A stretch of 64,000 nt of DNA, from NCBI RefSeq assembly GCF_963378085.1, contig NZ_OY726395.1:5137668-5201667 (forward strand), given 5' to 3'. This document shows, in pieces, positions 1-7,487 of the stretch; position 1 is the first letter of the stretch; each line of letters begins with the position of its first letter. This DNA comes from Mycolicibacterium sp. MU0050 (GTDB lineage Bacteria; Actinomycetota; Actinomycetes; Mycobacteriales; Mycobacteriaceae). Below the pieces are notes generated by a model, which searched no databases, was not told the DNA's origin, and saw nothing but the letters and a program-made list of their open reading frames with translations. Made by a program: the position numbers and the translations under genes.

Positions 1-503
1 GGCAGCGCTGCCGGGTGCATTTCATGCGCAACCTGCACGGGGCGGTGGCCGCCAAACACGCCCCGGCGGTCACCGCAGCGGTCAAGACGATCTTCGCCCA
101 CACCGACCCCGCCGAGGTCGCCGCGCAGTGGGATCAGGTCGCCGACACCCTCTCGTCCAGTTTCCCGAAAGTGGCCGCCATGATGGATGAGGCCAAAGCC
201 GACGTGCTGGCATTCACCGCGTTCCCGCGCACCCACTGGCAGAAGATCTGGTCGAACAACCCCATCGAGCGGCTCAACAAGGAGATCAAACGCCGCGCCG
301 ATGTCGTCGAGATCTTCCCCAACCCCGCAGCCTTCCTACGACTGGCCACCGCCGTGGTCATCGAAGCCCACGACGAATGGCAGGTCACCCGCCGCTACCT
401 GTCCGAGGTGTCCATGGCTGAACTGCGCAAAGTCATCGCCACCAAACACATCGCCGCCCGAGCGACCACCGAACCGGTTCCCGAACAACGCCAGATCGCC
501 TAA
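1..503 (+). CDS. IS256-family (mutator-type) transposase, C-terminal part
   Basis: This is the 3' part of a transposase whose 5' end lies left of the window. The reading frame is already open at base 3 and reads QRCRVHFMRN, a sequence typical of IS256-family transposases just before the last third of the protein. The motif NPIERLNKEIKRR near residue 80 of the visible part includes the final catalytic Glu region of the DDE domain. The protein ends at a TAA at 501-503. The element inserted into an IS3-type orfB: its right end is near base 578-580, where the orfB reading stops matching the family. Only the family is assigned; no specific IS name can be given. Confidence 0.85.
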   Translation, partial: QRCRVHFMRNLHGAVAAKHAPAVTAAVKTIFAHTDPAEVAAQWDQVADTLSSSFPKVAAMMDEAKADVLAFTAFPRTHWQKIWSNNPIERLNKEIKRRADVVEIFPNPAAFLRLATAVVIEAHDEWQVTRRYLSEVSMAELRKVIATKHIAARATTEPVPEQRQIA

Positions 504-580
504 CATTCACCACGACTCGTTGATCACCACGCGTGAACCCACGCCGATCCGAAGTCCACCACCCCAAGGGGCACTATCTC
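1..580 (+). mobile_element. IS256-type element, right end
   Basis: The visible part is the end of a transposase gene plus about 75 bases of non-coding DNA. The right terminus is inferred from where the minus-strand IS3 orfB sequence breaks off (GERLAE followed by foreign codons AGA and a stop). The terminal bases read outward GAGATAGTGCC on the minus strand. The left end and target duplication are outside the window, so the boundary is uncertain by a few bases. Confidence 0.6.
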
Positions 581-1229
581 TCAGCGAGCCGCTCGCCGTA
601 GCGAATGGACGTGAATTGCGACCCGGCATCTGAGTGACATATCAAGTCCTGCAATGTAGTTCCGCGTGACCAACGCGCCATCTCCAACGCGTCGAGAACC
701 ATCGAGGTCCGCATGTGCGAAGCCACCCGCCACCCCACGATCATCCGCGAGTGTGCGTCAATGATGAAGCACACGTAGGCCACCCCGGCCCAGGTCGGCA
801 CGAATGTCAGGTCGGTCACCCAGAGCTGGTTCGGGGCAGCCGCGGCGAAGTTGCGGTGCACCAAGTCCGGGTGCCGCGCCGCGGCTGGGTCAGCTTTGGT
901 GGTCCGCACCCGTTTGCCGCGCCGGACCCCCTCAATGCCTGCGGCCCGCATCAGCCGGGCCACCTGATCGCGACCGACGTCATGACCATCGCGACGAGCC
1001 GTTTTCCAGAGTTTGCGGGCCCCATAGACGCAGTAGTTGTCTTTCCAGAGCTGGCACAACGCCGGCCCGAGGACGGCGTCGCGCAGGGCCCGCGCCGATG
1101 GGACCCGGGCTTTGGCGTCGTAGTAGGTGCTCAGTGCCACCTGCAAGCCTGCGCTGCGCAGGACCGTGCAGATGGGCTCGACCCCGAACTCCCCGCGATT
1201 GTCGTCGATGAAATCGACTATTTCTTGTG
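574..1229 (-). pseudogene. IS3-family OrfB transposase, truncated by IS256-type insertion
   Basis: OrfB carries the DDE integrase core of an IS3-type element and is normally made as an OrfAB fusion by -1 frameshifting. The frame is open from about 1227 (reading EIVDFIDDNRGEFGVEP) and overlaps the end of OrfA, as expected for programmed frameshifting near the AAGAAAT stretch at 1226-1220. The first conserved Asp (VTDLTF) and second Asp (CHSDAGSQFTS) are present. The protein is cut after RYGERLAE, so the third acidic residue and the C-terminus are lost where the IS256-type element begins. A later TTG at 1146 could start a shorter product, but none would be catalytically complete. Confidence 0.85.
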
Positions 1230-1616
1230 TTGGCGGTCGAGCTCCGCCCCGAAGAAACTTGCCGCTCGCTTCAGAATCTCGTTGGCACGCTTGAGTTCTC
1301 GGATCTCCTGTTCGAGTTCCTTCACCTTCTTCGACTCCGAGGTCGTCACCCCAGGAGCCAGGCCTTCGTCGATGTCGACCTGACGGACCCAGGTGCGCAC
1401 CGATTCCACTCCGTAGCCGAGCTGGCGAGCGACCCGCTGCACTGTGCCCTGCTCGGTGCCCAGCTCCGCGCGCAAGGTGCGGACCATCCGCACCGCGGCG
1501 GCCTTCTCCTCGGCACTGTATCGACGTGTCGTCGGCTTCCCGGGCGACTGTTCCTTCGGCATACCTGCATCCTCGTTTCCAAGGTCAGGAGCCTCCGGGA
1601 TTTCCAGGGCGTTTCA
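581..1616 (-). mobile_element. IS3-type element, truncated at its orfB end
   Basis: The left terminal inverted repeat lies upstream of orfA. Read on the minus strand it begins TGAAACGCCCTGG at 1616, matching the TGA-A/C-CGCCC start of many actinobacterial IS3 elements. The other end lies left of the IS256-type insertion and is not in the window. Host-gene sequence in a Ser/Thr-rich frame begins directly at 1617. Confidence 0.7.
1218..1562 (-). CDS. IS3-family OrfA, helix-turn-helix protein
   Basis: This is the 114-residue OrfA of an IS3-type element. The N-terminal half is a helix-turn-helix that recognises the element ends (RRYSAEEKAAAVRMV to ESVRTWVRQ). The C-terminal half is a leucine-zipper-like coiled coil (KKVKELEQEIRELKRANEIL), used for multimerisation and continued in the OrfAB fusion. 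It ends at TAG 1220-1218, where orfB continues in the -1 frame. It starts at ATG 1562. The gene looks intact, but its partner orfB is broken, so the element should be unable to move by itself. Confidence 0.85.
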   Translation of the reverse strand: MPKEQSPGKPTTRRYSAEEKAAAVRMVRTLRAELGTEQGTVQRVARQLGYGVESVRTWVRQVDIDEGLAPGVTTSESKKVKELEQEIRELKRANEILKRAASFFGAELDRQHKK

Positions 1617-1747
1617 ACCGCGGCTCCGACGGGGTCTCTCGGTGCCAGACCTGCGCCCGCACGCGTTTGCAGCAGCAACGCAACGGGTTAGGTCCAGAAC
1701 GCAGTCAGACCTCCGCGACCACAACGTCAGGCTCGCAACGGCAATCC
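1617..1747 (+). pseudogene. Fragment of an interrupted host gene (Ser/Thr-rich part)
   Basis: Between the IS3-type end and the first IS21-type element, an open frame reads a Ser/Thr/Gln-rich segment ending TTTSGSQRQS. It resumes in the same frame at 4310 on the far side of the IS21 element if one CAATCC copy (1742-1747 or 4304-4309) is removed. The joined reading continues SGSERKSKSGSKK into a Lys-rich tail. The N-terminal part was cut off by the IS3-type insertion. I do not recognise the protein; that it is a gene rests on frame continuity and shared low-complexity composition. Confidence 0.5.
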
Positions 1748-1912
1748 TTGTCCGTGGCCATGAAAAAGTAGCCACTGGTGGCCAGGTGAAGGTATCCAGT
1801 TTTGGCCAGGTAAAAGTATCCACCCTGTGTTCGTCGTGTCGATCAGGAACTGCGGGCCCCGATGGTGACGGTGAAGGCGCCAACCAATCGCCATCACCAT
1901 CGGGGAGTTCCA

Positions 1913-3430
1913 TTGAAATCTGCGAAGGACCGCATGGACATCATTTCCGCCTACTACGAGCTCGGGTCGTACCGGGGTGCCGCCGATAGGTGCGGCACCA
2001 CCCACCGCACCGTCAAGAAGATCATCGACAGGCACGAGGCCGAGCAGGCGGGCATGTCGCCGGCGCCGCGGGTCGAACGACCGCACAACTACGACACGGT
2101 CGCCGAGCTCGTCGCTGAACGCGTCGAGAAATCACAAGGCCGGATCTCGGCCAAACGGCTGTTGCCGATCGCCCGGACCGCCGGCTACCAGGGCTCGCCG
2201 CGTAATTTCCGGCGTCTGGTCGCAGAGAAGAAAGCGTTGTGGCGCAGTGACAATCACCGTGGCCGCCGCCCGGCAGTGTGGGCGCCGGGCGAGTATCTGG
2301 TGATCGACTGGGCCCAGGCCGCCCCCGGGCTGTCCTTGTTCTGCGCGGTGCTAGCGTTCTCCCGCTGGCGATTCGTGCGCTTTGCCACCGATCAGAAGGC
2401 CTCCACCACGCTGGCGTTGATCGCCGAAGCCTTCGCCGTGATCGGCGGTGTTCCGGCGCGGGTGCTGGCCGACCGGATGGCCTGCCTCAAAGGCGGCGTG
2501 GTCGCCAACGTGGTCGTCCCGACCCCGGACTACGTTCGCTTCGCGACGCACTACGGGTTCGCCCCGGACTTCTGCCACGCCGGCGACCCGCAGTCCAAGG
2601 GCATCGTGGAGAACCTGTGCGGCTACGCCCAACGCGACCTTGCAGTGCCCCTGCTGACCGAGGCCGCCATCGCCGGTGCCCCGGTGGATCTGCGGTCCGC
2701 CAACACCGCCGCGGCCGCCTGGTGCGCCGAAGTGAACGCCACGGCGCATTCAGAGATCCAAGCAATCCCCGACGACCGGCTGATCGCTGAACATGAACTG
2801 TTGCAACCACTGCCATCCTTGCGACTGCAGATTGGTGCACCCTCGGTGTTACGTAAAGTCGACCGGTTATCGTGTGTGCGCTACGGGTCGGCCCGCTACT
2901 CGGTACCGACCCGGCTGATCGGCACCAACGTGGCCATCGTGGTCGATCACGGCGCGGTGCGCCTGCTCGAGCCGGCCACCGGGGTGATCGTGGCCGAACA
3001 CGAACTCATCGCACCCGGTGGCACCTCGATCCTCGACGAGCACTACGACGGGCCCCGGCCGGCACCGAACCGCGGACCACGGCCGAAGACCACCGTGGAG
3101 AAGCAGTTCTGCGACCTCGGTGAGGACGCGCAAGCGTTCCTGGTCGGCGCTGCGGCGATCGGCAACACCCGACTGGCCTCTGAGTTAGAGATCCTTCTCG
3201 CTCTGGGCGCCGCCCACGGTGAGCGGCAGTTGGTCGCGGCGTTGCACCGGGCGGTGGCGTTCCGGCGGTTCCGCGCCGCCGACGTGCGCTCCATCCTGGC
3301 CGCCGGCACCGGCGCCCCGCAGCCACGCGAAGCCGGGGATGCGTTGATCCTGGATCTGCCGGTCGCCCCGACCCGCTCCCTGGAGGCCTACCGGGTCACG
3401 CCCGTCGCTGACGGCGAGGTGAACTCGTGA
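1913..3430 (+). CDS. istA: IS21-type transposase IstA
   Basis: IstA is the DDE transposase of IS21-type elements and works with the ATPase IstB. The 505-residue protein has an N-terminal helix-turn-helix (RMDIISAYYELGSYRGAADRCGTTHRTVKK). The integrase-like core carries conserved Asp/Glu motifs (YLVIDWAQ, VLADRMACL, DPQSKGIVENLCGY), and a Mu-type C-terminal beta-barrel region follows (RYGSARYSVPTRL). I chose TTG 1913 because GGGGAG lies six bases upstream and family similarity begins there; the frame is open further up to 1862. It overlaps istB by four bases (GTGA), indicating translational coupling. Confidence 0.9.
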   Translation: MKSAKDRMDIISAYYELGSYRGAADRCGTTHRTVKKIIDRHEAEQAGMSPAPRVERPHNYDTVAELVAERVEKSQGRISAKRLLPIARTAGYQGSPRNFRRLVAEKKALWRSDNHRGRRPAVWAPGEYLVIDWAQAAPGLSLFCAVLAFSRWRFVRFATDQKASTTLALIAEAFAVIGGVPARVLADRMACLKGGVVANVVVPTPDYVRFATHYGFAPDFCHAGDPQSKGIVENLCGYAQRDLAVPLLTEAAIAGAPVDLRSANTAAAAWCAEVNATAHSEIQAIPDDRLIAEHELLQPLPSLRLQIGAPSVLRKVDRLSCVRYGSARYSVPTRLIGTNVAIVVDHGAVRLLEPATGVIVAEHELIAPGGTSILDEHYDGPRPAPNRGPRPKTTVEKQFCDLGEDAQAFLVGAAAIGNTRLASELEILLALGAAHGERQLVAALHRAVAFRRFRAADVRSILAAGTGAPQPREAGDALILDLPVAPTRSLEAYRVTPVADGEVNS

Positions 3431-4239
3431 CCAAGACAGCACCGTTGACCGAGACCAAACCCGTCGCACCAAAATCAGTTCCACCATTGGATGCCGATCT
3501 CGATGCCGGGCTCCGCCGCCTGAAGCTGGCGGCCATCCGGCGGACAGCGCCGGAGGTGCTGATCACCGCCAAGACCCAACGCTGGACCCCCGAAGAGGTT
3601 CTGCGAACTCTGATCGAGACCGAACTCGCCGCCCGGGATGCCTCCAACGTCGTCAACCGACTCAAAACTGCCGCGTTCCCCGTGCCCAAGACCTTGGACT
3701 CGTTCGATGTGGCCGCATCGTCGATCCCACCGAAGACCTTCGACTACCTGTCGAGTCTGGAATGGATACGCGCCCAACAGAATCTGGCGATTATCGGTCC
3801 CGCCGGAACCGGCAAGTCCCACACCTTGATCGGGTTGGGGACCGCTGCGATCCACGCCGGCCTCAAGGTGCGTTACTTCGCCGCCGCCGACCTCGTCGAA
3901 ACTCTCTACCGAGGGATGGCCGACAACACCGTCGGCAAGATCATCGAATCCCTACTACGCGTCGACCTCATCATTCTCGACGAGCTCGGCTTCGCGCCCT
4001 TAGATGACACCGGCACCCAACTGCTGTTCCGGCTCGTCGCCGGCGCCTACGAACGCCGGAGTCTGGCCATCGGGTCACATTGGCCCTTCGAACAATGGGG
4101 CCGATTCCTGCCCGAACAAACCACCGCCGTCAGCATCCTCGACCGCCTCCTGCACCACGCCACCGTCATCATCACCGACGGCCAGTCCTACCGCATGAAA
4201 GACGCCCACCACCGAAAGGAGACCACCCCGACAACCTAG
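3427..4239 (+). CDS. istB: IS21-type helper ATPase IstB
   Basis: IstB is a 270-residue AAA+ ATPase of the DnaC/IstB family that selects targets and assembles the IstA transpososome. Walker A is GPAGTGKSHT near residue 120 and Walker B is LIILDELGF near residue 182. The GTG start overlaps the istA stop. The C-terminal block GSHWPFEQWGRF corresponds to the usual sensor region, which often reads SNxPFxxW in relatives. The gene looks intact, so this element may still be active. Confidence 0.92.
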   Translation: MTKTAPLTETKPVAPKSVPPLDADLDAGLRRLKLAAIRRTAPEVLITAKTQRWTPEEVLRTLIETELAARDASNVVNRLKTAAFPVPKTLDSFDVAASSIPPKTFDYLSSLEWIRAQQNLAIIGPAGTGKSHTLIGLGTAAIHAGLKVRYFAAADLVETLYRGMADNTVGKIIESLLRVDLIILDELGFAPLDDTGTQLLFRLVAGAYERRSLAIGSHWPFEQWGRFLPEQTTAVSILDRLLHHATVIITDGQSYRMKDAHHRKETTPTT

Positions 4240-4309
4240 GAATCACCACACGGGGTGGATACATTTATCTGGCCACCAGCGGATACTTCCACCTGGCCAT
4301 TGACAATCC

Positions 4310-4453
4310 GGTTCCGAACGCAAGTCCAAAAGCGGCAGCAAGAAATCCAGTAAGAAGAACAACAAGGATGGACAGCAGAAGCACAAAAAGAAGAACGACA
4401 AGAAACGCGACATCGCGACGAAGAAGAAACGCAAACGCGATCGGCGAAAGTAA
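4310..4453 (+). pseudogene. Lys-rich C-terminal tail of the interrupted host gene
   Basis: This segment is A-rich compared with all surroundings and encodes a strongly basic tail (GSERKSKSGSKKSS followed by many KKK and KR runs, ending KRDRRK and TAA at 4451-4453). It continues the frame of 1617-1747 across the IS21 element. Such tails can bind nucleic acid, but the function is unknown. The next gene starts 16 bases downstream at 4470, so the two were probably one operon. Base composition differs from the neighbours and suggests acquisition by transfer. Confidence 0.5.
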
Positions 4454-4469
4454 CCCGGAAGCCCGGAAC

Positions 4470-4827
4470 ATGCCCACACCCGCACATGAACCAATCCTCG
4501 AAACCGAGATTTTCCCCGACGCTGGCTTCGTCGTCATTGAGGACCTCGGCACACAGGACGTCGTGGGCCTCAGCGAAGCTGGGCATCGGGCCGGCTATGA
4601 GGCCACCCGCCATAGGCTGGACATCTACACCATGTCCGCCGACGAGTCCGACATGATCGGCCGCGAAGTCATCGTCCGCGTCTACGCCGGCGACCCCCTT
4701 GACACTGATGAACTAGGGCAATTGATCTTCGACGGCGAACTCGACATCACCACCGGAATCCTGGCAATCAGTGAGCTCCTATCCCCCGAGCCCGAATACA
4801 GCCACCAGATCCCGCTGGCCGAGCCAG
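4470..4827 (+). pseudogene. Hypothetical protein (possibly ComJ-like), N-terminal part, split by IS21 copy 2
   Basis: The ATG at 4470 follows a GGAAG-type ribosome site and opens a frame reading MPTPAHEPILETEIFPDAGF and onward. The native part ends at PLAEP, where the second IS21-type element starts. Removing that element and one CCAG copy rejoins the frame to 7246-7400 and gives a protein of 170 residues. The alternating beta-strand pattern and a short Pro-Leu-x-x-x-Gly turn before a final strand recall the ComJ/Nin nuclease-inhibitor family; this is a weak impression, not an identification. As it stands, translation would run into IS DNA and stop at 4898. Confidence 0.65.
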
Positions 4828-4889
4828 TGATCGCGCTCATCGAACGTCCCCGGGTGTGCTCGCCGAAATTCCTCACCTGTGAGCACCGG

Positions 4890-5744
4890 TCAGTGTAGGG
4901 GTTGACGGGTTCCTGTTGCGGCTCGACGGAGGTTTTCGGCGGCGGCGTGGTGGTCGCGTAGCCGGTAGGACTCGCCGTCGAGGTTGATGACCACTGACCG
5001 GTGTAGGAGGCGGTCGAGCATGGCGGCGGCGACGGTGGTGTCACCGAGCACTTCGCCCCAGGCGCCGACCCCGCGGTTGGTGGTGATCACGATGCTGGTC
5101 TTCAAATAGCGTTGGGATACGACTTGAAACAACGCCGAGGCGGCCTCGGCGGGTAGTGGCAGGTAGCCCAGTTCATCGATCACCAGCAGTGTCGGGCCGG
5201 CGTAGAACCGCATGGTGGTGGCCCAGCGTCCCTCGATGGCGGCGCGGTGGCAGCGTGCGGCCAGGTCGGCGGCGGTGGTGAAGTAGGTCCGATATCCAGC
5301 ATGTGCTGCAGCCCTTGCCAATCCAACCGAGAGGTGCGTCTTTCCTGTCCCCGGCGGTCCGATCAGTAGAACGTTGGTGGCCGATTCGAGATAGCGGCAG
5401 GTGCCCAGTTCGTCGATCAGTGCGCGGTCGATGCCGGCGGCGGCGTCGACATCGAAATCGGCGAGGGTAGCGGGGGTGGGCAGGCTGGCGAACCGTAACC
5501 TTCCTGCGAGGCGGCGGGCGGTGCTGGCATCGACTTCCACGGCCAGCAGCCGCTCCAGGGCCACTGTGAGTGACAGGCCTTCGGCGGCGGCCTGGTCGAG
5601 TATTGACGGCAGGGCCTCGGCGGCAGCGGCGAGTTTGAGCTCGGCCAGGTGTGACCGTAGCTGCTGATAGCGGCTCGCCGCGGCCGCCGGTGTCTCGGTG
5701 GTGGTGCCGGTGGTGGTTTTAGGTGTGCGTGGGGTGGGGGTCAT
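4890..5744 (-). CDS. istB: IS21-type helper ATPase IstB (copy 2)
   Basis: This is a 284-residue AAA+ ATPase partner of IstA. Walker A is LIGPPGTGKTHLS near residue 130, Walker B is LLVIDELGYLPL near residue 190, and the sensor-1 type segment IVITTNRGVGAWGE follows. The N-terminal helical domain (RYQQLRSHLAELKLAAAAEALP) is the IstA-interaction region of the family. It overlaps the end of the istA reading by four bases. The gene looks intact even though its istA is frameshifted. Confidence 0.92.
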   Translation of the reverse strand: MTPTPRTPKTTTGTTTETPAAAASRYQQLRSHLAELKLAAAAEALPSILDQAAAEGLSLTVALERLLAVEVDASTARRLAGRLRFASLPTPATLADFDVDAAAGIDRALIDELGTCRYLESATNVLLIGPPGTGKTHLSVGLARAAAHAGYRTYFTTAADLAARCHRAAIEGRWATTMRFYAGPTLLVIDELGYLPLPAEAASALFQVVSQRYLKTSIVITTNRGVGAWGEVLGDTTVAAAMLDRLLHRSVVINLDGESYRLRDHHAAAENLRRAATGTRQPLH

Positions 5745-7103
5745 TGCAGGGTCCTTTTCTGGGCGGCCCGCTCGTAGGCGGACAGGTCGATGACAGTGGA
5801 ATCGGTTGATGGCGTGGTTGATTCGGCTGAATTGGCGGTGTTGTCGCGGAGTGCAAGGAGTTGCGCGGCAGCGGTTTTGGCGGCCGGGCCGGGTGGGATG
5901 CGTTCCTTGCGGCGGTGTGGTCGTCCGGTGTTAGCGGTGGCCATCGCCGCGGTGTCCAGGGCGATGATGTGGCCGCTGTCGCGGACCATCACACCGAGCC
6001 CGTCTGCAGCCATGCGGTGCCGGGCGATCACGATCCCACTGGTGGTGGCGATGTCGCAGAACTGGCCGCCGATTGGGTGGCTGATCGTCACCTGCGCGGC
6101 AGCCAGCTCCGGTGGCACCGAGTACCGGTTGCCTCGGTAGGACACCAACGCTTGGCGCGAGGCGGTCCGGGACTGCGACACGATCACCGGATACGGCGTC
6201 GCCTGGCACCGGCGTCAGCGGCTCGGCCTTGGCGACTACGGCGACCGAGGATCGCCCGTCAGCGGTGGCACGGATGCGGGTGTCACCGCGCACGCGGGCG
6301 AAACGATCCACACTGGCTTGGGCCTGTTCAACGGTCACCTCGTCAGCCAGGGTCCGCCACCAACGTTGCGCGGCAGTGTGATTGACCTTCTCCACCACGC
6401 CTTTGCGGTTACCGCGCCGCGGCGGGCAGATCGCCACCGCGACCCCGTAATGTTTGGCGACCCCGGCAAACGATGCGGTGACTCGGCCTGAGCCGGGATC
6501 GCAGACGGTGGCCATCCGGTCGAACCGCCACACCCTGCTCAGTCCACCCAGGCCGCGGCAGATCGTGTCGATGGCGGCGACCAGGTGAGGTTGATCCATC
6601 GACGGTGAGAGCACTGCGCGCCACTTCCCGGAATGTGCCAGCGAGCCGACCAACAGGAACGCCTTCTTGCCCCATCCCCACGAATCGGGTGGACCGGGCA
6701 ATTCCAGCCAGTCCCACTGGGTTTCCTCACCCGGCGGGTGCGCAATGATGGCGTTGGGCCGGTCGGTGGCGGTGCGACACGCTTGGCAGTCCGGCCGCAA
6801 CCCTCGGGTGCGGATGTTGCGGGTCAGGCTCTGATACGACAGCCCGAAGCCCAGGTCTTCGAGTTCGTCGTAGAGGGTGCGGGCCCACAAGTGCGGGTCC
6901 TCGACCAACCGGGCGGTGACGTAGTCGATGAACGGGTCGAATGCGTCCGGCCCCGGCCTGGCCCGCACTCCGGGCTCGGCGTCGCCGGCCAGATACTTGC
7001 GGACCGTTTTGCGGTCGAAGCCGGTGTGACGGGCGATCGCAGAGATCGACCAACCACGTTTGCGTAGGGCGTGTACTTCCATGTCGTCCTCCCATGTGAG
7101 CAT
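5741..7103 (-). pseudogene. istA: IS21-type transposase IstA with a one-base frameshift (copy 2)
   Basis: The N-terminal reading (from ATG 7103) has a helix-turn-helix (RKRGWSISAIARHTGFDRKTVRKYL) and the DDE core (QWDWLELPG, VWRFDRMATV, RRGNRKGVVEKVNH). It stays on family up to KAEPLTPVP at about 6205. From there the family sequence continues in another frame (ATPYPVIVSQSRTASRQALVSYRGNRYSVP) to a stop at 5741. The 7103-5741 span is one base longer than a multiple of three, so one extra base within CCAGGCGACG near 6198-6206 explains it. A sequencing error or a -1 recoding event cannot be excluded; restored length would be about 453 residues. Confidence 0.85.
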
Positions 7104-7177
7104 GAGAAAGCGGGCCTCCTTCGACTGGAGCTACTGGCGTCAGACACCAGCAGCATCGAGGGAGGCCCGCCCTTCTC
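7104..7177. repeat. Long hairpin just upstream of istA copy 2
   Basis: Arms at 7104-7124 (GAGAAAGCGGGCCTCCTTCGA) and 7156-7177 are nearly perfect inverted complements, with two mismatches and one bulge. The 31-base middle can pair further, though imperfectly. It lies directly upstream of the istA start. It could shield the transposase gene from read-through transcription or control translation; this role is inference. Confidence 0.6.
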
Positions 7178-7241
7178 GGCGGAGCCACACGGGTGGGGAA
7201 TTTCAATGAGCGTCAGTGGGGAATTTCAGTGAGCGCGGTCA

Positions 7242-7400
7242 CCAGGGCCGGTACACCTGAAAGTCCACGGCAACAAAGCAATCCCCACCGTCCGCTACGA
7301 CGACTCCGACACTGACTCCCCCATCTCCGGACCCACCGATAGCGCCATCGTCATCGACCCCGGAGCACTACCGATCGCCAAACACGCCCCAACGTCTTAA
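7242..7400 (+). pseudogene. C-terminal part of the split ComJ-like hypothetical protein
   Basis: After removing the second IS21-type element and one CCAG, the frame from 4470 runs on here as GPVHLKVHGNKAIPTVRYDD and onward, ending PIAKHAPTS and TAA at 7398-7400. Both flanks are in frame and share composition, which supports one former gene. There is no start or ribosome site here, so this piece is not expected to be expressed alone. Confidence 0.65.
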
Positions 7401-7405
7401 GAGCC

Positions 7406-7432
7406 TGTCTCGTTCCTAGAAGAAACGAGACA
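7406..7432. terminator. Hairpin between the split gene and dnaB
   Basis: The perfect 9-bp arms TGTCTCGTT (7406-7414) and AACGAGACA (7424-7432) enclose a nine-base loop. It sits between convergent genes (plus-strand pseudogene ending at 7400 and dnaB ending at 7488), a typical place for a bidirectional terminator. There is no clear T-run. Confidence 0.55.
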
Positions 7433-7487
7433 CTGCAAGGAACCGCCTACCGGTCCGGCATCGCTCCAGAAGAGTCAGAGGGACGCC

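Larger units (their letters stand above)
1748..4303 (+). mobile_element. Complete IS21-type element (istA-istB), copy 1
   Basis: The element is about 2.56 kb and has multiple terminal inverted repeats typical of IS21. The left end (about 1750-1830) carries two copies of a TGGCCAGGT(G/A)AAxGTATCCA unit, and the right end (about 4247-4303) carries the same units inverted. It is flanked by the 6-bp direct repeat CAATCC (1742-1747 and 4304-4309), consistent with a target-site duplication. The exact terminal base is uncertain by one or two because the two ends are not perfectly symmetric there. Confidence 0.8.
4828..7241 (-). mobile_element. IS21-type element, copy 2 (unrelated to copy 1)
   Basis: The element is 2,414 bp, begins TG and ends CA, and is flanked by the 4-bp direct repeat CCAG (4824-4827 and 7242-7245). 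The ends match as inverted repeats: TGATCGCGCTCATCGAACGT at the left against TGACCGCGCTCACTGAAATT read inward from the right. A second internal repeat unit (GAAATTCC-TCAC) occurs in both ends. The genes run on the minus strand. It interrupts a hypothetical gene. Confidence 0.85.
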
